In this document: piece after piece, positions 7,170 through 16,398 of the stretch
How positions within the stretch are numbered: position 1 is the first letter of the stretch
Layout of the letters: the number at the start of each line of letters is the position of its first letter
Assembly: GCF_002163855.1 (NCBI RefSeq)
Contig: NZ_CP019332.1
Location: 1,963,145 to 2,027,144, forward strand
DNA length: 64,000 bases
Origin: Winogradskyella sp. PC-19
GTDB lineage: Bacteria > Bacteroidota > Bacteroidia > Flavobacteriales > Flavobacteriaceae
Direction: 5' to 3'
Made by a program: the position numbers and the translations under genes
Notes under the pieces: generated by a model
Told to the model about the DNA's origin: nothing
What the model saw: the letters and a program-made list of their open reading frames with translations, nothing else
Databases searched by the model: none

Positions 7170-8440
7170 AAAACAGAGTCGTCATAACAGGATTGGGAGT
7201 CGTTGCGCCAAATGGCATTGGTGTAACTGAATTTACTGAAGCCTTAAAACAGGGAAAGTCAGGCATCACTTTTCATCAAGAGCTCAAAGACCTTAATTTC
7301 TCATGTCAAATAGGTGGTATGCCTAATGTTACGAATGAATTAAAATCAGAATATTTTACAGATTTACAATTACGAGGTTTTAATAGCTCTGGCATTTTAT
7401 ATGGTTGCATTGCCGGAATTGACGCATGGAAAGATGCAGGTTTTGACATGAACCCTGACAGTAAATTAGATTATGATACCGGTTTAATTTTTGGTACAGG
7501 AACGTCAGGAGTTGAAAAATTTCGAGAAGCGATTTATAAGCTTGATGAAGGTCAGGTTAGACGCTTAGGAAGTACAGTGGTTTTACAAACTATGGCAAGT
7601 GGAGTGAGTGCGTATTTAAGTGGTATGTTAGGCTTGGGTAATCAAGTAACTACAAACTCTTCGGCCTGTACAACTGGTACAGAAGGTGTATTGATGGCTT
7701 ACGATAGGATTCAAAACGGAAAAGCAAAACGAATGCTTGTTGGCAGTTGTAGTGACCACGGACCATATTTATGGGGAGGTTTTGATGCGATGCGCGTGAT
7801 GACTTATAAGCATAATGAAAATCCAGAAGAAGGTTCTAGGCCTATGAGTGCTGCCGCCTCAGGATTTGTGCCAGGAAGTGGTGCTGGTGCACTAGTATTA
7901 GAATCTTTAGAAAGTGCTTTGGAGCGCGGTGCAAAAATTTATGCTGAGGTTATAGGTGGCGAGGTAAATTCTGGAGGACAACGTCAAGGTGGTACTTTGA
8001 CAGCACCAAACGCAGAAGCTGTAAAGCGTTGTATTACAAACGCTATTGAAAATTCAGGAATAACATCAAGTCAGGTAGATGTCATTAATGGACATCTTAC
8101 CGCAACATCAAAAGACACTTTAGAGATTGAAAACTGGTCAAAAGCTCTCAGTAGAAATGGAAACACTTTTCCATATATAAACTCAACAAAATCTATGGTT
8201 GGCCACTGTTTGGCAGCTGCTGGCGCTATTGAATGTGTGGCGAGTGTTATTCAGCTCAAAGAACAATTTGTAGCACCAAATATTAATTGTGAGAATCTTA
8301 ATCCCGAAATAGAAAGAATAATTTCTAAAGAGAAAGTTCCAACCACAAAAGTTGACTATAATATTGACGTTCTAATTAAAGCTAGTTTTGGTTTTGGAGA
8401 CGTTAACGCATGTGTTTTATTTAAGCGTTTTATAGCTTAA
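7166..8440 (+). CDS. Beta-ketoacyl-ACP synthase, divergent FabF-type
   Basis: 424 residues with a full thiolase fold of the KAS-II kind. The nucleophile is Cys168 (NSSACTTGTEG). The two histidines are His310 (NGHLTATSKD) and His347 (STKSMVGHCLAAAGA, with Lys342). The segment after the first histidine is unusual: normal FabF has HGTSTPLGD, as in the housekeeping copy at 48.7 kb, while here it is HLTATSKD. The triad itself is kept, so decarboxylative condensation is expected, but with altered acyl or ACP recognition. It overlaps the dehydratase by four bases and precedes a dedicated ACP. Elongation of the starter for the type III PKS is inferred from context. Confidence 0.9.
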   Translation: MKNRVVITGLGVVAPNGIGVTEFTEALKQGKSGITFHQELKDLNFSCQIGGMPNVTNELKSEYFTDLQLRGFNSSGILYGCIAGIDAWKDAGFDMNPDSKLDYDTGLIFGTGTSGVEKFREAIYKLDEGQVRRLGSTVVLQTMASGVSAYLSGMLGLGNQVTTNSSACTTGTEGVLMAYDRIQNGKAKRMLVGSCSDHGPYLWGGFDAMRVMTYKHNENPEEGSRPMSAAASGFVPGSGAGALVLESLESALERGAKIYAEVIGGEVNSGGQRQGGTLTAPNAEAVKRCITNAIENSGITSSQVDVINGHLTATSKDTLEIENWSKALSRNGNTFPYINSTKSMVGHCLAAAGAIECVASVIQLKEQFVAPNINCENLNPEIERIISKEKVPTTKVDYNIDVLIKASFGFGDVNACVLFKRFIA

Positions 8441-8461
8441 CTTTACATTATAAAAAATACC

Positions 8462-8713
8462 ATGACAAAAGAAGAACTAATTGCTAAATTAAAAGGTATC
8501 GTTGCGCCGTATGTACAAGACGAAGAAGCCTTTAAAAATCTTTCCGAAGACACAGATTTCGTTAAGGATTTAAAAATAAATTCGGCTAATTTGGTAGATA
8601 TCATATTAGATATCGAAGATGAATTTGATATTAGACTAGAGAATGAAGACATGGAAAAAATGCTAGATGTTAAATCTGCCATGGCTATTGTCAACACAAA
8701 GCTGAGTTCATAA
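8462..8713 (+). CDS. Dedicated acyl carrier protein
   Basis: 83 residues, acidic, with the four-helix ACP pattern. The phosphopantetheine serine is Ser41 in LKINSANLVDI. The motif lacks the usual Asp before the serine (DSL in the housekeeping AcpP at 48442) and has NSAN instead. Such changes are common in secondary-metabolism ACPs and suggest a partner set separate from the core fatty acid synthase. Its stop overlaps the start codon of the phosphopantetheinyl transferase by one base, which ties the carrier to its activating enzyme. It would carry the growing acyl chain between the ketosynthase, dehydratase and reductase of this cluster. Confidence 0.88.
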   Translation: MTKEELIAKLKGIVAPYVQDEEAFKNLSEDTDFVKDLKINSANLVDIILDIEDEFDIRLENEDMEKMLDVKSAMAIVNTKLSS

Positions 8714-9276
8714 TGGTCGGTAACGATATTATAGATATCGCTAAGGCAAAAAAAGAATCTAATTGGCAACGCCCACGTTTTTTAGATAAATTATTTACCA
8801 TAAAAGAACAGCAACTTATCCGCTATTCTGACAATTCGTTTATTATGGTTTGGCGATTATGGAGCATGAAAGAAGCAGCCTATAAATTATACACACAATT
8901 AAAGCCCAGTAGATTTTATAATCCAAAAGGATTCGAATGTAAAATTGAGGGAAAGCATAGTTTAGTCCGTTTTAAAGACTTTGAGTGTTTTGTTGAAACG
9001 AAAATAACGTCTGACTACATAGTTTCGGAAGCAAGATTAGATACTATTCCAATGACATCAAAAGTGATTAAGTTTAAAAATTACGAACCAGTATTACAGA
9101 GTATTGCCATTAGAAATCAAACACTAAAATTTATAACTAAGCATTTGAGTAAACCAAGTGATAAGATTAGAATTACAAGTTCAGTATTTAATATACCAAG
9201 GGTAAAAATCAATTCAAAGCTTATCCCAATAAGCTTAACGCATCACGGAAATTACGGTGCTTTTGTGATAGCATGA
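8713..9276 (+). CDS. 4'-phosphopantetheinyl transferase
   Basis: 187 residues. The two metal/CoA motifs of the superfamily are present: GNDIIDI at 3-9, with Asp5 as the magnesium ligand, and WSMKEAAYKL at 50-59 with the Glu-Lys pair. It transfers phosphopantetheine from CoA to the serine of apo-ACP. The size is between AcpS (~120 aa) and Sfp (~230 aa), as for single-domain secondary-metabolism types. It overlaps the ACP gene by one base, so the ACP at 8462 is the likely substrate. Dedicated activation of the carrier is further evidence that this cluster works apart from primary lipid synthesis. Confidence 0.88.
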   Translation: MVGNDIIDIAKAKKESNWQRPRFLDKLFTIKEQQLIRYSDNSFIMVWRLWSMKEAAYKLYTQLKPSRFYNPKGFECKIEGKHSLVRFKDFECFVETKITSDYIVSEARLDTIPMTSKVIKFKNYEPVLQSIAIRNQTLKFITKHLSKPSDKIRITSSVFNIPRVKINSKLIPISLTHHGNYGAFVIA

Positions 9277-9277
9277 T

Positions 9278-11530
9278 ATGGAGCGATTAAGAAAAATCAT
9301 AGCAGCAATCATCAAATTTAGAGTAGCAATTATAGCTGTTTTGGCAATTGCTATGGGGTTTTCGGGTTATAACACGCTAAATAAATTGAGCGTTGACAAC
9401 TCACTTGGTATTTGGTTTTTGGAAGATGACCCAAGTTATAAAGCGTATATAGATTTTCAGGAAAGTTTTGGTTCGGATGAGATTTTCATTGCCATGCTGC
9501 CCGTTGAAAACGCTATTGGCGAAGCCGAAGTGTCGGCTCTAAAAGAGTTGCATCAAAAAATTGAAGCGTTGCCATATGTACAAACGTCTTTTAGCTTGGC
9601 AAAGGCAAAATATCCGATTTATGCCAATAAAACCATCAATTTTGATGATTTATACAACCCAAAACGTAGTGAAAAAGGATTAAAAAATCTTTTTAAGAAA
9701 TTACCAAATATTACATCTCAGCTAGTTACTAAAGACTATAAAAATCAATTCTTTTATATTCAGCTTAATCCAACACCAACTGTTGAGGAAGACCGACAAG
9801 CCATTGCCGCAGAAATGCGCGCTATTATAGAGTCTAACTACGAGAATTACTATTTAACAGGACCACCAGTTTTAAACGAAGCATACAGTAAAGGCATATA
9901 TAAAGAGAGTTTAATTTTTGGTGTCTTAACGGTTTTAGTTATCACTATAATGCTTTTGTTTTTGCTACCTAGCAAACGGTATTTAATTATCTCATTATTG
10001 TCTGTTGCCATACCAATAAGTCTACTTTTTGGGTTGATAACGTCACTTGGTTTTGCATTGAATATGATATCGATGCTTATCCCAACAATCCTTATGGTTT
10101 ATAGTGTAAGTGACGCTGTGCACATCATAAACATTTATCATAAAGAAGGATTAGCAAACAAATCATTAACTAAAGTTGAATTACTTTCAGTTGCTATAAG
10201 AAAAAGTTTAACACCTTGTTTTTACACGACTTTAACCACTTTTGTAGGTTACTTTGCGCTGTATTTATCACCATTGCCAGCATTTAAAAATATGGGTATT
10301 TTTACGTGTATTGGATTGCTGCTTAGCTTTATTTTGGTATATATCATTACGATTATTGGGTTCAGTTACATGAATTTAAACTTCGAAAAAGCAAAACCAT
10401 TATTAAGTTTAAAACGTTGGAATCAAACGGCATTTATAGATTGGTTAAACCGTGTAACATCGGATTATAAAAACGGAATAATCATTGGATTTACAGTAGT
10501 ATTATTAATTGGAGTATATTCAATTTTTCAAGTAAAGATTGATACGAATTCACGCGACCTTTTAGCAGAGGGAAAAGCAAAACAAGACTTAAGAAGCGTT
10601 GAGGCAGAACTTGGTGGAAGTAACCGTTTGCAGATTAACATTTCCACAGCCGACGGTAGTGTTATTCTAAAAAAAGACGCCTTAAAAAGCTTAGAAGATT
10701 TTCAAGAAAAACTGGAAGTAAACACATTGATTTCTAATCCAGTTTCAGTGGTTAATATCAAACAATTTTTAGAAAAAAGAACACCAGTTTTATTTCAATC
10801 TAATGTATCTGAAGATAGGATAAAAACTACACTTTCGGAAGTTGACGCTAAAGACAATAGCTTTTTCAAATTATTTTCTGAAGACCTAACCACAGCAGGA
10901 TTTACATTAACACTTATGGAAGGCCGAACCTCTCAGCTTAATCAAGTTTTAGAGGATATAAAAGTGGCTTTTGAAGGCTCTTTTGACACTAATGGGTATA
11001 AACTTAAGATTAATGGATTTGCAGTTGTTTTTGCACAATTGAATAATTTTATTTTAGAAACACAGTTCAAATCATTTTTCGCAGCATTTTTTGTAGCATT
11101 CTTATGCTTGTTAATCTTCATAAAAAATTTTCGAACCACAATTTTAGTTTTGATTCCTAATTTATTACCGTTAACAATTTTAGCCATATTGATGAGTGTT
11201 TTGGATATTCCGTTAGATGTAACAACGGCTATGATTACACCGATAATGTTAGGTATTGCCATGGACGACACTATTCATTTAGTCTATAAATACAGACGTA
11301 GCAAAACTATTTCTGGAACACCAAAACAGCGTATGGATAATGCCATAAACTATACTGGCGGCGCATTATTTAGCACAACTATTGCGCTTGTTGGCGGCTT
11401 TTTAATCATTGCAAGTAGTGCAACACCATCAGTAAGAGATTTTGGGTTGCTTTGTGCAACTACTGTTGCGATTGCTTTGATTACAGATATCTTTTACTTA
11501 CCAGCTTTATTAAAGAAGTTTGATAAATAA
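9278..11530 (+). CDS. RND/MMPL-family lipid exporter
   Basis: 750 residues with a duplicated layout. TM1 lies at ~10-30, a large extracytoplasmic loop follows (~35-200), then a block of five TM helices (~210-370), TM7 at ~400, a second loop (~420-590) and a second TM block (~595-745). The RND motif GIAMDDTIHL with paired acidic residues in the second TM block (~655-665) is the proton-relay site. The matching SDAVHI is in the first block. Relatives (MmpL, HpnN) move hydrophobic lipids out of the inner membrane. It starts one base after the PPTase stop and is the last cluster gene, which makes it the likely exporter of the polyketide lipid. No membrane-fusion or outer-membrane partner is adjacent. 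Confidence 0.88.
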   Translation: MERLRKIIAAIIKFRVAIIAVLAIAMGFSGYNTLNKLSVDNSLGIWFLEDDPSYKAYIDFQESFGSDEIFIAMLPVENAIGEAEVSALKELHQKIEALPYVQTSFSLAKAKYPIYANKTINFDDLYNPKRSEKGLKNLFKKLPNITSQLVTKDYKNQFFYIQLNPTPTVEEDRQAIAAEMRAIIESNYENYYLTGPPVLNEAYSKGIYKESLIFGVLTVLVITIMLLFLLPSKRYLIISLLSVAIPISLLFGLITSLGFALNMISMLIPTILMVYSVSDAVHIINIYHKEGLANKSLTKVELLSVAIRKSLTPCFYTTLTTFVGYFALYLSPLPAFKNMGIFTCIGLLLSFILVYIITIIGFSYMNLNFEKAKPLLSLKRWNQTAFIDWLNRVTSDYKNGIIIGFTVVLLIGVYSIFQVKIDTNSRDLLAEGKAKQDLRSVEAELGGSNRLQINISTADGSVILKKDALKSLEDFQEKLEVNTLISNPVSVVNIKQFLEKRTPVLFQSNVSEDRIKTTLSEVDAKDNSFFKLFSEDLTTAGFTLTLMEGRTSQLNQVLEDIKVAFEGSFDTNGYKLKINGFAVVFAQLNNFILETQFKSFFAAFFVAFLCLLIFIKNFRTTILVLIPNLLPLTILAILMSVLDIPLDVTTAMITPIMLGIAMDDTIHLVYKYRRSKTISGTPKQRMDNAINYTGGALFSTTIALVGGFLIIASSATPSVRDFGLLCATTVAIALITDIFYLPALLKKFDK

Positions 11531-11531
11531 T

Positions 11532-12443
11532 TTATTTGTGTATAGAGAATAATACTCGTGAACCAACTTCAATTTCAGAATCATGATGTATAAACACAGA
11601 TTTAGAAATATATTCAACTTCAATTAACCAAGTACTACCATTAAAATAACTTGCCTTCACAATGCCTTTTAAATCCGAATTATTTACAATCTGAAGCTGA
11701 TGGGCATAATAAATTTGGCCATTAATAACATTAAATTCCCCAAAAAACGAAGCTATAAGAGATAGTTTTGGGTTATTATATAAATTTTGAGGCGTGTCTT
11801 TTGCTATAATTTTTTTATCATGAAGCACCAGTATATCGTCCGAAAATCCAAGAATATCATTTTTGTCGTGAGTAGCAACGATACAGGTAATATTATTTGC
11901 TTTTAGATGTTTAAAGATATTTCTTCGGAGAGATTGTTTTTTAAAATTATCTATGTGACTAAAAGGCTCATCTAGCAAAAAAATTTCGGGTTGTTTTGCT
12001 AGTGCACGCGCTAGAGCAACACGTTGTTTTTGGCCGCCGCTAAGATTTTTAACTTTTGTTTTTGCAAAGGCTTCGAGCTCTACAATTTTAATGAGCTCAT
12101 CTGTGCGTTTTTGTTTTTCTTCTAGGTAAAAACGAGATAAGTGTTTGCCAATGTTTTCTTCAACTGTAGTGTAAGGCATCAAGTCAAATTCTTGGGTGAC
12201 GTATTTCATAAAATCGTACCCAATGACTAAGTTGTGTTTTGGTCCAAGAATTTGTTCGTTTTTCCAAAAAATTTCACCTTGTGGTAAATCATATTCGCCA
12301 TAAAGGATTTTTAGAAGGGTACTTTTTCCTGAGCCACTTTCACCAATAACAGCCAAATTTTCACCGGGCTTCAAAGCGAATGAAATCTCTTCTAAAACCG
12401 AGTTTTGACCATATCCAAACAAAATATTTTTTACTTGAAGCAT
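11532..12443 (-). CDS. Stand-alone ABC transporter ATPase with C-terminal TOBE-like region
   Basis: 303 residues. Walker A is GESGSGKST at ~36-44, the signature is LSGGQKQR (~135) and Walker B is EIFLLDEPFSHID (~158-170), followed by the switch histidine in VATHDKND. The last ~90 residues (after ~215) form a beta-rich extension like the TOBE regulatory domain of PotA/FbpC-type importers. No permease or binding protein gene is near, so its partner must lie elsewhere. Its 3' end is one base from the stop of the convergent MMPL gene with no terminator between. A terminator-bearing gap separates it from the upstream peptidase gene. The substrate is unknown. Confidence 0.85.
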   Translation of the reverse strand: MLQVKNILFGYGQNSVLEEISFALKPGENLAVIGESGSGKSTLLKILYGEYDLPQGEIFWKNEQILGPKHNLVIGYDFMKYVTQEFDLMPYTTVEENIGKHLSRFYLEEKQKRTDELIKIVELEAFAKTKVKNLSGGQKQRVALARALAKQPEIFLLDEPFSHIDNFKKQSLRRNIFKHLKANNITCIVATHDKNDILGFSDDILVLHDKKIIAKDTPQNLYNNPKLSLIASFFGEFNVINGQIYYAHQLQIVNNSDLKGIVKASYFNGSTWLIEVEYISKSVFIHHDSEIEVGSRVLFSIHK

Positions 12444-12464
12444 TTTACAAAAATACCATTAAAA

Positions 12465-12491
12465 AAACCCACTTCAAATTGAAGTGGGTTT
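12465..12491 (-). terminator. Rho-independent terminator downstream of the S9 peptidase gene
   Basis: AAACCCACTTCAA (12465-12477) pairs with TTGAAGTGGGTTT (12479-12491) around a minimal loop, and on the minus strand it runs into a T-run. It sits 20 bases after the peptidase stop and just before the ABC ATPase start, so the ATPase must have its own start site or rely on read-through. Confidence 0.85.
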
Positions 12492-12511
12492 ACTTTAACT
12501 ATAAATTATTT

Positions 12512-14677
12512 TTAGTCTTTTAACTTCTCTTTTGGCTTACTAGGTAATGTTTCAAAACCCATATTATATAAAGTGAAACCATAAATATCGGCATATTGTT
12601 CTATGGTTTTACTTACAGGAGTTCCTGCGCCGTGACCAGCATCAGTTTCAATTCTAATTAGTGTTGGATTATTTCCTGTCTGTTTAGCTTGTAATTCTGC
12701 AGCAAACTTAAAACTATGTGCAGGTACAACACGGTCGTCATGATCACCTGTAGTTACCATAGTTGCTGGATACTCTACGTCTTCTTTTACATTATGTACA
12801 GGAGAATAGCCTTTTAAATAATCAAACATTTCCTTACTGTCTTCTGCCGTACCATAATCGTATGCCCAACCTGCACCAGCAGTAAACGTGTGATAACGCA
12901 GCATATCTAAAACACCAACAGCAGGCAATGCTACTTTCATTAAATCTGGGCGTTGTGTCATTGTTGCACCAACTAATAATCCTCCATTAGAACCACCTCT
13001 AATAGCTAAGTAGTCTGAAGACGTATATTGGTTTTCTATTAGGTATTCTGCAGCAGCTATAAAATCGTCAAAAACGTTTTGCTTTTGCATCTTTGTTCCT
13101 GCATCATGCCATGCTTTACCATACTCGCCACCACCACGTAGATTTGGTACAGCATAGACGCCGCCTTGTTCCATCCAGACAGCATTTGTAATACTAAAAC
13201 TAGGCGTTAAACTGATATTAAAACCACCATAACCATAAAGGATTGTTGGATTTTTCCCATTAAGCTCTAGGCCTTTTTTGTGTGTAATAATCATAGGTAC
13301 TTTTGTACCATCTTTTGACGTGTAAAATACTTGACTACTTTCGTAATCCTCAGGATTAAAATCTATATCTGGCTTACGGAATAATTCTGAAGTACCATTT
13401 TTTATATTGAATTTATAAGTACTTCCAGGGGTCACATAATTGGTAAAAGAATAATACAACTCAGTATCTTCTTTTTTAGCTCCGAAACCTCTAGCAGATC
13501 CAACACCTGGTAATTTAATTTCACGAACCAGCTTACCATCATAATCGTATTGTAGTACTTTTGAAACTGCATCTACCATATAATTGGCAAAGAAGTATCC
13601 ACCACCAGTTGATGGGCTTAATACATTTTTAGTTTCTGGAATAAAATCGACCCAATTTTCTGGAGTAGGATTTGAAGCATTAACTGTAACCACACGTTGG
13701 TTTGGGGCTTTCCAGTTCGTCATTATATACAATTTTGAGTCTACATTTTCGATTATTCTTGAATCTGTATCTGTATGGTCAAGTATTGTAACAAAGTCGG
13801 AATTGGGTTTGGTTAAATCTTTTATAAAAAGTTTATTTCCGGATGTAGAAACACTAGCTGAAATAATTAAATAACGGTCATCTTCTGTTACGCCACCACC
13901 GATATAACGGTGTTTCTCTTCAGGTGTGCCTCCATAAATTAGTTTATCACTAGATTGCGTAGTACCTAGTTTATGATAATATACTTTGTGCTGGTCTGTT
14001 TTTGCAGACAGTTCACTTCCTTTTGGCTTATCATAACTAGAGTAATAAAAACCTTCGTTTTTATACCAAGACATACCACTAAACTTGATGTCAACTAAAG
14101 TGTCCTCAACTATCTCTTTGGATTCAACATCCATTATTAAAATTTTTCTCCAGTCACTTCCGCCTTCAGAGATAGAATAGGCTAATATTTTTCCATTTTT
14201 AGAAAAGCTAGTGCCTCCAAGTGAAATTGTTCCATCTTCTTTAAAAGTATTTGGGTCAAGAAATACTTCTGCTGTACTTGGGTCATCGCCATTTTTGTAA
14301 CGGTAAATAACATATTGATTTTGAAGCCCATCGTTTTTGTAAAAATAGGTGTAATCTCCCTCGATAAATGGCGAGCCGATTTTTTCGTAATTCCATAATT
14401 TAGATAGACGCTCTTTTAATTCTTCACGGTATGGAATATTATCTAAAAATTCTCCAGTAGTTGCGTTTTGAGTCTTTACCCAAGCTTCAGTTTCAGGACT
14501 TCTGTCATCTTCTAACCAACGGTAAGGATCATTGACTTGTTCATTAAAATAGGTGTCCGTATGTTCAATTTTTACGGTTTCAGGATAGTCTACTTTAGCG
14601 ACTTCTTTTGGTTGGGGTTCGTTTTTACAAGACATAAAAAGTACGAGTGCAATAAGCACGTAAGATATGTTTTTCAT
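12512..14677 (-). CDS. Prolyl oligopeptidase family (S9A) lipoprotein
   Basis: 721 residues when started at the Met that opens a lipoprotein signal ([19 protein letters not shown], lipobox LFMSC). An in-frame Met 17 codons upstream (14728) is rejected because it would bury the signal peptide. The N-terminal half is the seven-bladed propeller that gates the active site. The C-terminal half is an alpha/beta hydrolase with Ser563 (GGSNGG), Asp~648 (DHDDRVVP) and His~682 (DAGHGAG). These enzymes cleave short peptides after proline. Being a lipoprotein, this one should face the periplasm or cell surface and help peptide use. It is preceded by the asd terminator. Confidence 0.92.
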   Translation of the reverse strand: MKNISYVLIALVLFMSCKNEPQPKEVAKVDYPETVKIEHTDTYFNEQVNDPYRWLEDDRSPETEAWVKTQNATTGEFLDNIPYREELKERLSKLWNYEKIGSPFIEGDYTYFYKNDGLQNQYVIYRYKNGDDPSTAEVFLDPNTFKEDGTISLGGTSFSKNGKILAYSISEGGSDWRKILIMDVESKEIVEDTLVDIKFSGMSWYKNEGFYYSSYDKPKGSELSAKTDQHKVYYHKLGTTQSSDKLIYGGTPEEKHRYIGGGVTEDDRYLIISASVSTSGNKLFIKDLTKPNSDFVTILDHTDTDSRIIENVDSKLYIMTNWKAPNQRVVTVNASNPTPENWVDFIPETKNVLSPSTGGGYFFANYMVDAVSKVLQYDYDGKLVREIKLPGVGSARGFGAKKEDTELYYSFTNYVTPGSTYKFNIKNGTSELFRKPDIDFNPEDYESSQVFYTSKDGTKVPMIITHKKGLELNGKNPTILYGYGGFNISLTPSFSITNAVWMEQGGVYAVPNLRGGGEYGKAWHDAGTKMQKQNVFDDFIAAAEYLIENQYTSSDYLAIRGGSNGGLLVGATMTQRPDLMKVALPAVGVLDMLRYHTFTAGAGWAYDYGTAEDSKEMFDYLKGYSPVHNVKEDVEYPATMVTTGDHDDRVVPAHSFKFAAELQAKQTGNNPTLIRIETDAGHGAGTPVSKTIEQYADIYGFTLYNMGFETLPSKPKEKLKD

Positions 14678-14711
14678 TATTTCAAGGTTGTTTATTATCC
14701 TAAAATTAATG

Positions 14712-14748
14712 AAAAAAGCATCTTTCAATATGGGAACGATGCTTTTTT
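14712..14748 (-). terminator. Rho-independent terminator of asd
   Basis: AAAAAAGCATC (14712-14722) and GATGCTTTTTT (14738-14748) are exact inverted copies around a 15-base loop. It lies 26 bases beyond the asd stop on the minus strand, with a T-run on that strand. Confidence 0.8.
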
Positions 14749-14774
14749 AAGATTTATTTATGTAAGCTTAAGAA

Positions 14775-15764
14775 TTAAACTAGATCATTAGCTATTAAGT
14801 ATTCAGCTATCTGTACTGTATTTGTGGCCGCTCCTTTTCTGAGATTATCACTAACAATCCATAGGTTTAAAGAATTGGGTTGCGACATGTCACGACGAAT
14901 TCGACCAACAAAAACGTCATCTTTTCCGTGCGCGTACATAGGCATCGGATAGGTATTAACATCTGTGTTGTCTTGTACGATTACACCATCTGTCTCGGTT
15001 AATAACTTACGTACGTTTGCTAAATCAAAATCATTTTCAAATTCGATATTCACAGATTCACTATGTCCACCAGCTGTTGGGATACGGACTGCTGTTGCTG
15101 TTACGGCTATGGTATTATCATTTAAAATTTTTTGAGTTTCACGGACCAATTTCATTTCTTCTTTTGTGTATCCTGTTTCTTCAAATACATCACAATGTGG
15201 AATAGCATTTTTTGCTATTGGATATGGATAAGCCATTTCGCCTTTAATACCAGCAATCTCATTTTCTAATTGCTCTACAGCTTTTACACCAGTTCCAGAT
15301 ACAGATTGGTAAGTAGAAACAACGACACGTTTCATCTTATATGTTGCATGAAGCGGAGCCAAAGCCATTACCATTTGTATGGTAGAACAATTTGGGTTGG
15401 CAATAATCTTATCTTGCTTGGTTAGCCGACCAGCATTAATCTCAGGAACGACTAATTTTTTGTCTAAATCCATACGCCACGCAGACGAGTTGTCAATAAC
15501 AGTCGTACCTGCTTCAGCAAATTTTGGTGCCCATTCTATTGATGTGTTTCCACCTGCAGAAAATAAAGCGATATCTGGTTTTTGATTAATAGCATCAGAA
15601 ATGCTTATGACCTTTATAGGATTGCCTTTAAACACTATTTCTTTACCAACAGAACGCTCTGATGCAACTAATAATAATTCGTCTAATGGGAAGTTACGTT
15701 CTTCCAGCACTTTTAGCATTACAGTACCAACTAAACCAGTGGCGCCAACTATCGCTATTTTCAT
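14775..15764 (-). CDS. asd: Aspartate-semialdehyde dehydrogenase
   Basis: 329 residues, standard length. The NADP-binding GATGLVG is at 7-13, and the acylated cysteine is Cys126 in NPNCSTIQ. The SVSGTGVKAVEQL segment and the conserved GGHSESVNIEFE substrate region are present. It reduces aspartyl phosphate to aspartate semialdehyde, the branch point to lysine/diaminopimelate, threonine and methionine. It appears to be monocistronic, with a -7 box ~30 bases upstream and its own terminator. Nearby mscL, alr and tdk are on the same strand but separated. Together, asd and alr supply peptidoglycan precursors. Confidence 0.96.
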   Translation of the reverse strand: MKIAIVGATGLVGTVMLKVLEERNFPLDELLLVASERSVGKEIVFKGNPIKVISISDAINQKPDIALFSAGGNTSIEWAPKFAEAGTTVIDNSSAWRMDLDKKLVVPEINAGRLTKQDKIIANPNCSTIQMVMALAPLHATYKMKRVVVSTYQSVSGTGVKAVEQLENEIAGIKGEMAYPYPIAKNAIPHCDVFEETGYTKEEMKLVRETQKILNDNTIAVTATAVRIPTAGGHSESVNIEFENDFDLANVRKLLTETDGVIVQDNTDVNTYPMPMYAHGKDDVFVGRIRRDMSQPNSLNLWIVSDNLRKGAATNTVQIAEYLIANDLV

Positions 15765-15793
15765 AATAATAACAATTAAAATATAATAGGGTA

Positions 15794-15801
15794 CAAATGT
15801 A
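15794..15801 (-). promoter_or_regulatory. Candidate Bacteroidetes -7 box upstream of asd
   Basis: The minus strand reads TACATTTG, an exact TAnnTTTG match, ~30 bases before the asd start. No convincing TTTG -33 element is seen at the usual distance. Confidence 0.45.
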
Positions 15802-15851
15802 ATCTATTCATTATTTATTAATGATAGCTATTAAAATTTAAAACAAAAAAG

Positions 15852-15873
15852 ACCCCGATTGTTAAATCGGGGT
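15852..15873 (-). terminator. Rho-independent terminator of mscL
   Basis: ACCCCGATT and AATCGGGGT form a 9-bp GC-rich stem with a short GTTA loop, followed on the minus strand by a T-run. It lies ~34 bases after the mscL stop. Confidence 0.88.
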
Positions 15874-15906
15874 TTGGTTTAAATATGTAATGTAGCGGTT
15901 GCTATA

Positions 15907-16311
15907 TTATTTTTTTAATGAGTCTCTGATTTCAGTTAATAAATCGATTTCAGATGGTCCTGCTGGGGCAGCCTCTTCAGCTGGCTTTTTAGTTTTGTTG
16001 TAAGCTTTAACAATCATGAACATAACTAAACCAACAATTAATAAGTTAATTATAGTGTTAATCCATGAACCATATGCTATTACAGCTGCGCCTGCTTCTT
16101 TAGCAGCAGCAAGTGAAGCATACTCTTGACCGTCCATCGCATAATGAAGGTCTTCAAAGTTCATTCCTCCGGCAAAATATCCAATAAAAGGCATAGCAAT
16201 GTTAGAAACAAAACCATTAATAACAGCACCGAGAGCGCCAGCCATAATAACGGCAACGGCAAAATCAATAACGTTACCCGTCATTATAAAATTCTTAAAT
16301 TCTTTTAACAT
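15907..16311 (-). CDS. mscL: Large-conductance mechanosensitive channel MscL
   Basis: 134 residues. The N-terminal amphipathic helix is MLKEFKNFIMTGNVIDFAVAV, followed by the pore-lining TM1 with glycine/alanine packing (IMAGALGAVINGFV). A periplasmic loop at ~45-75 is followed by TM2 (~78-102) and a charged C-terminal helix with SEIDLLTEIRDSLKK. It opens on membrane tension during osmotic downshock to release solutes. The gene has its own terminator and appears to stand alone between asd and alr. Confidence 0.96.
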   Translation of the reverse strand: MLKEFKNFIMTGNVIDFAVAVIMAGALGAVINGFVSNIAMPFIGYFAGGMNFEDLHYAMDGQEYASLAAAKEAGAAVIAYGSWINTIINLLIVGLVMFMIVKAYNKTKKPAEEAAPAGPSEIDLLTEIRDSLKK

Positions 16312-16398
16312 AATTACATCTGTTTTAGTTAGTATTAATACAGCAATTTAGTTAAAAATTTAACATTTTAAGAAAATTATTTTTTCTGAGAATTTAAA

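Noticed and set aside
14678-14728. N-terminal extension of the prolyl oligopeptidase
   Set aside because: The upstream Met would bury the lipoprotein signal; the Met at 14677 opens a proper signal with lipobox LFMSC.
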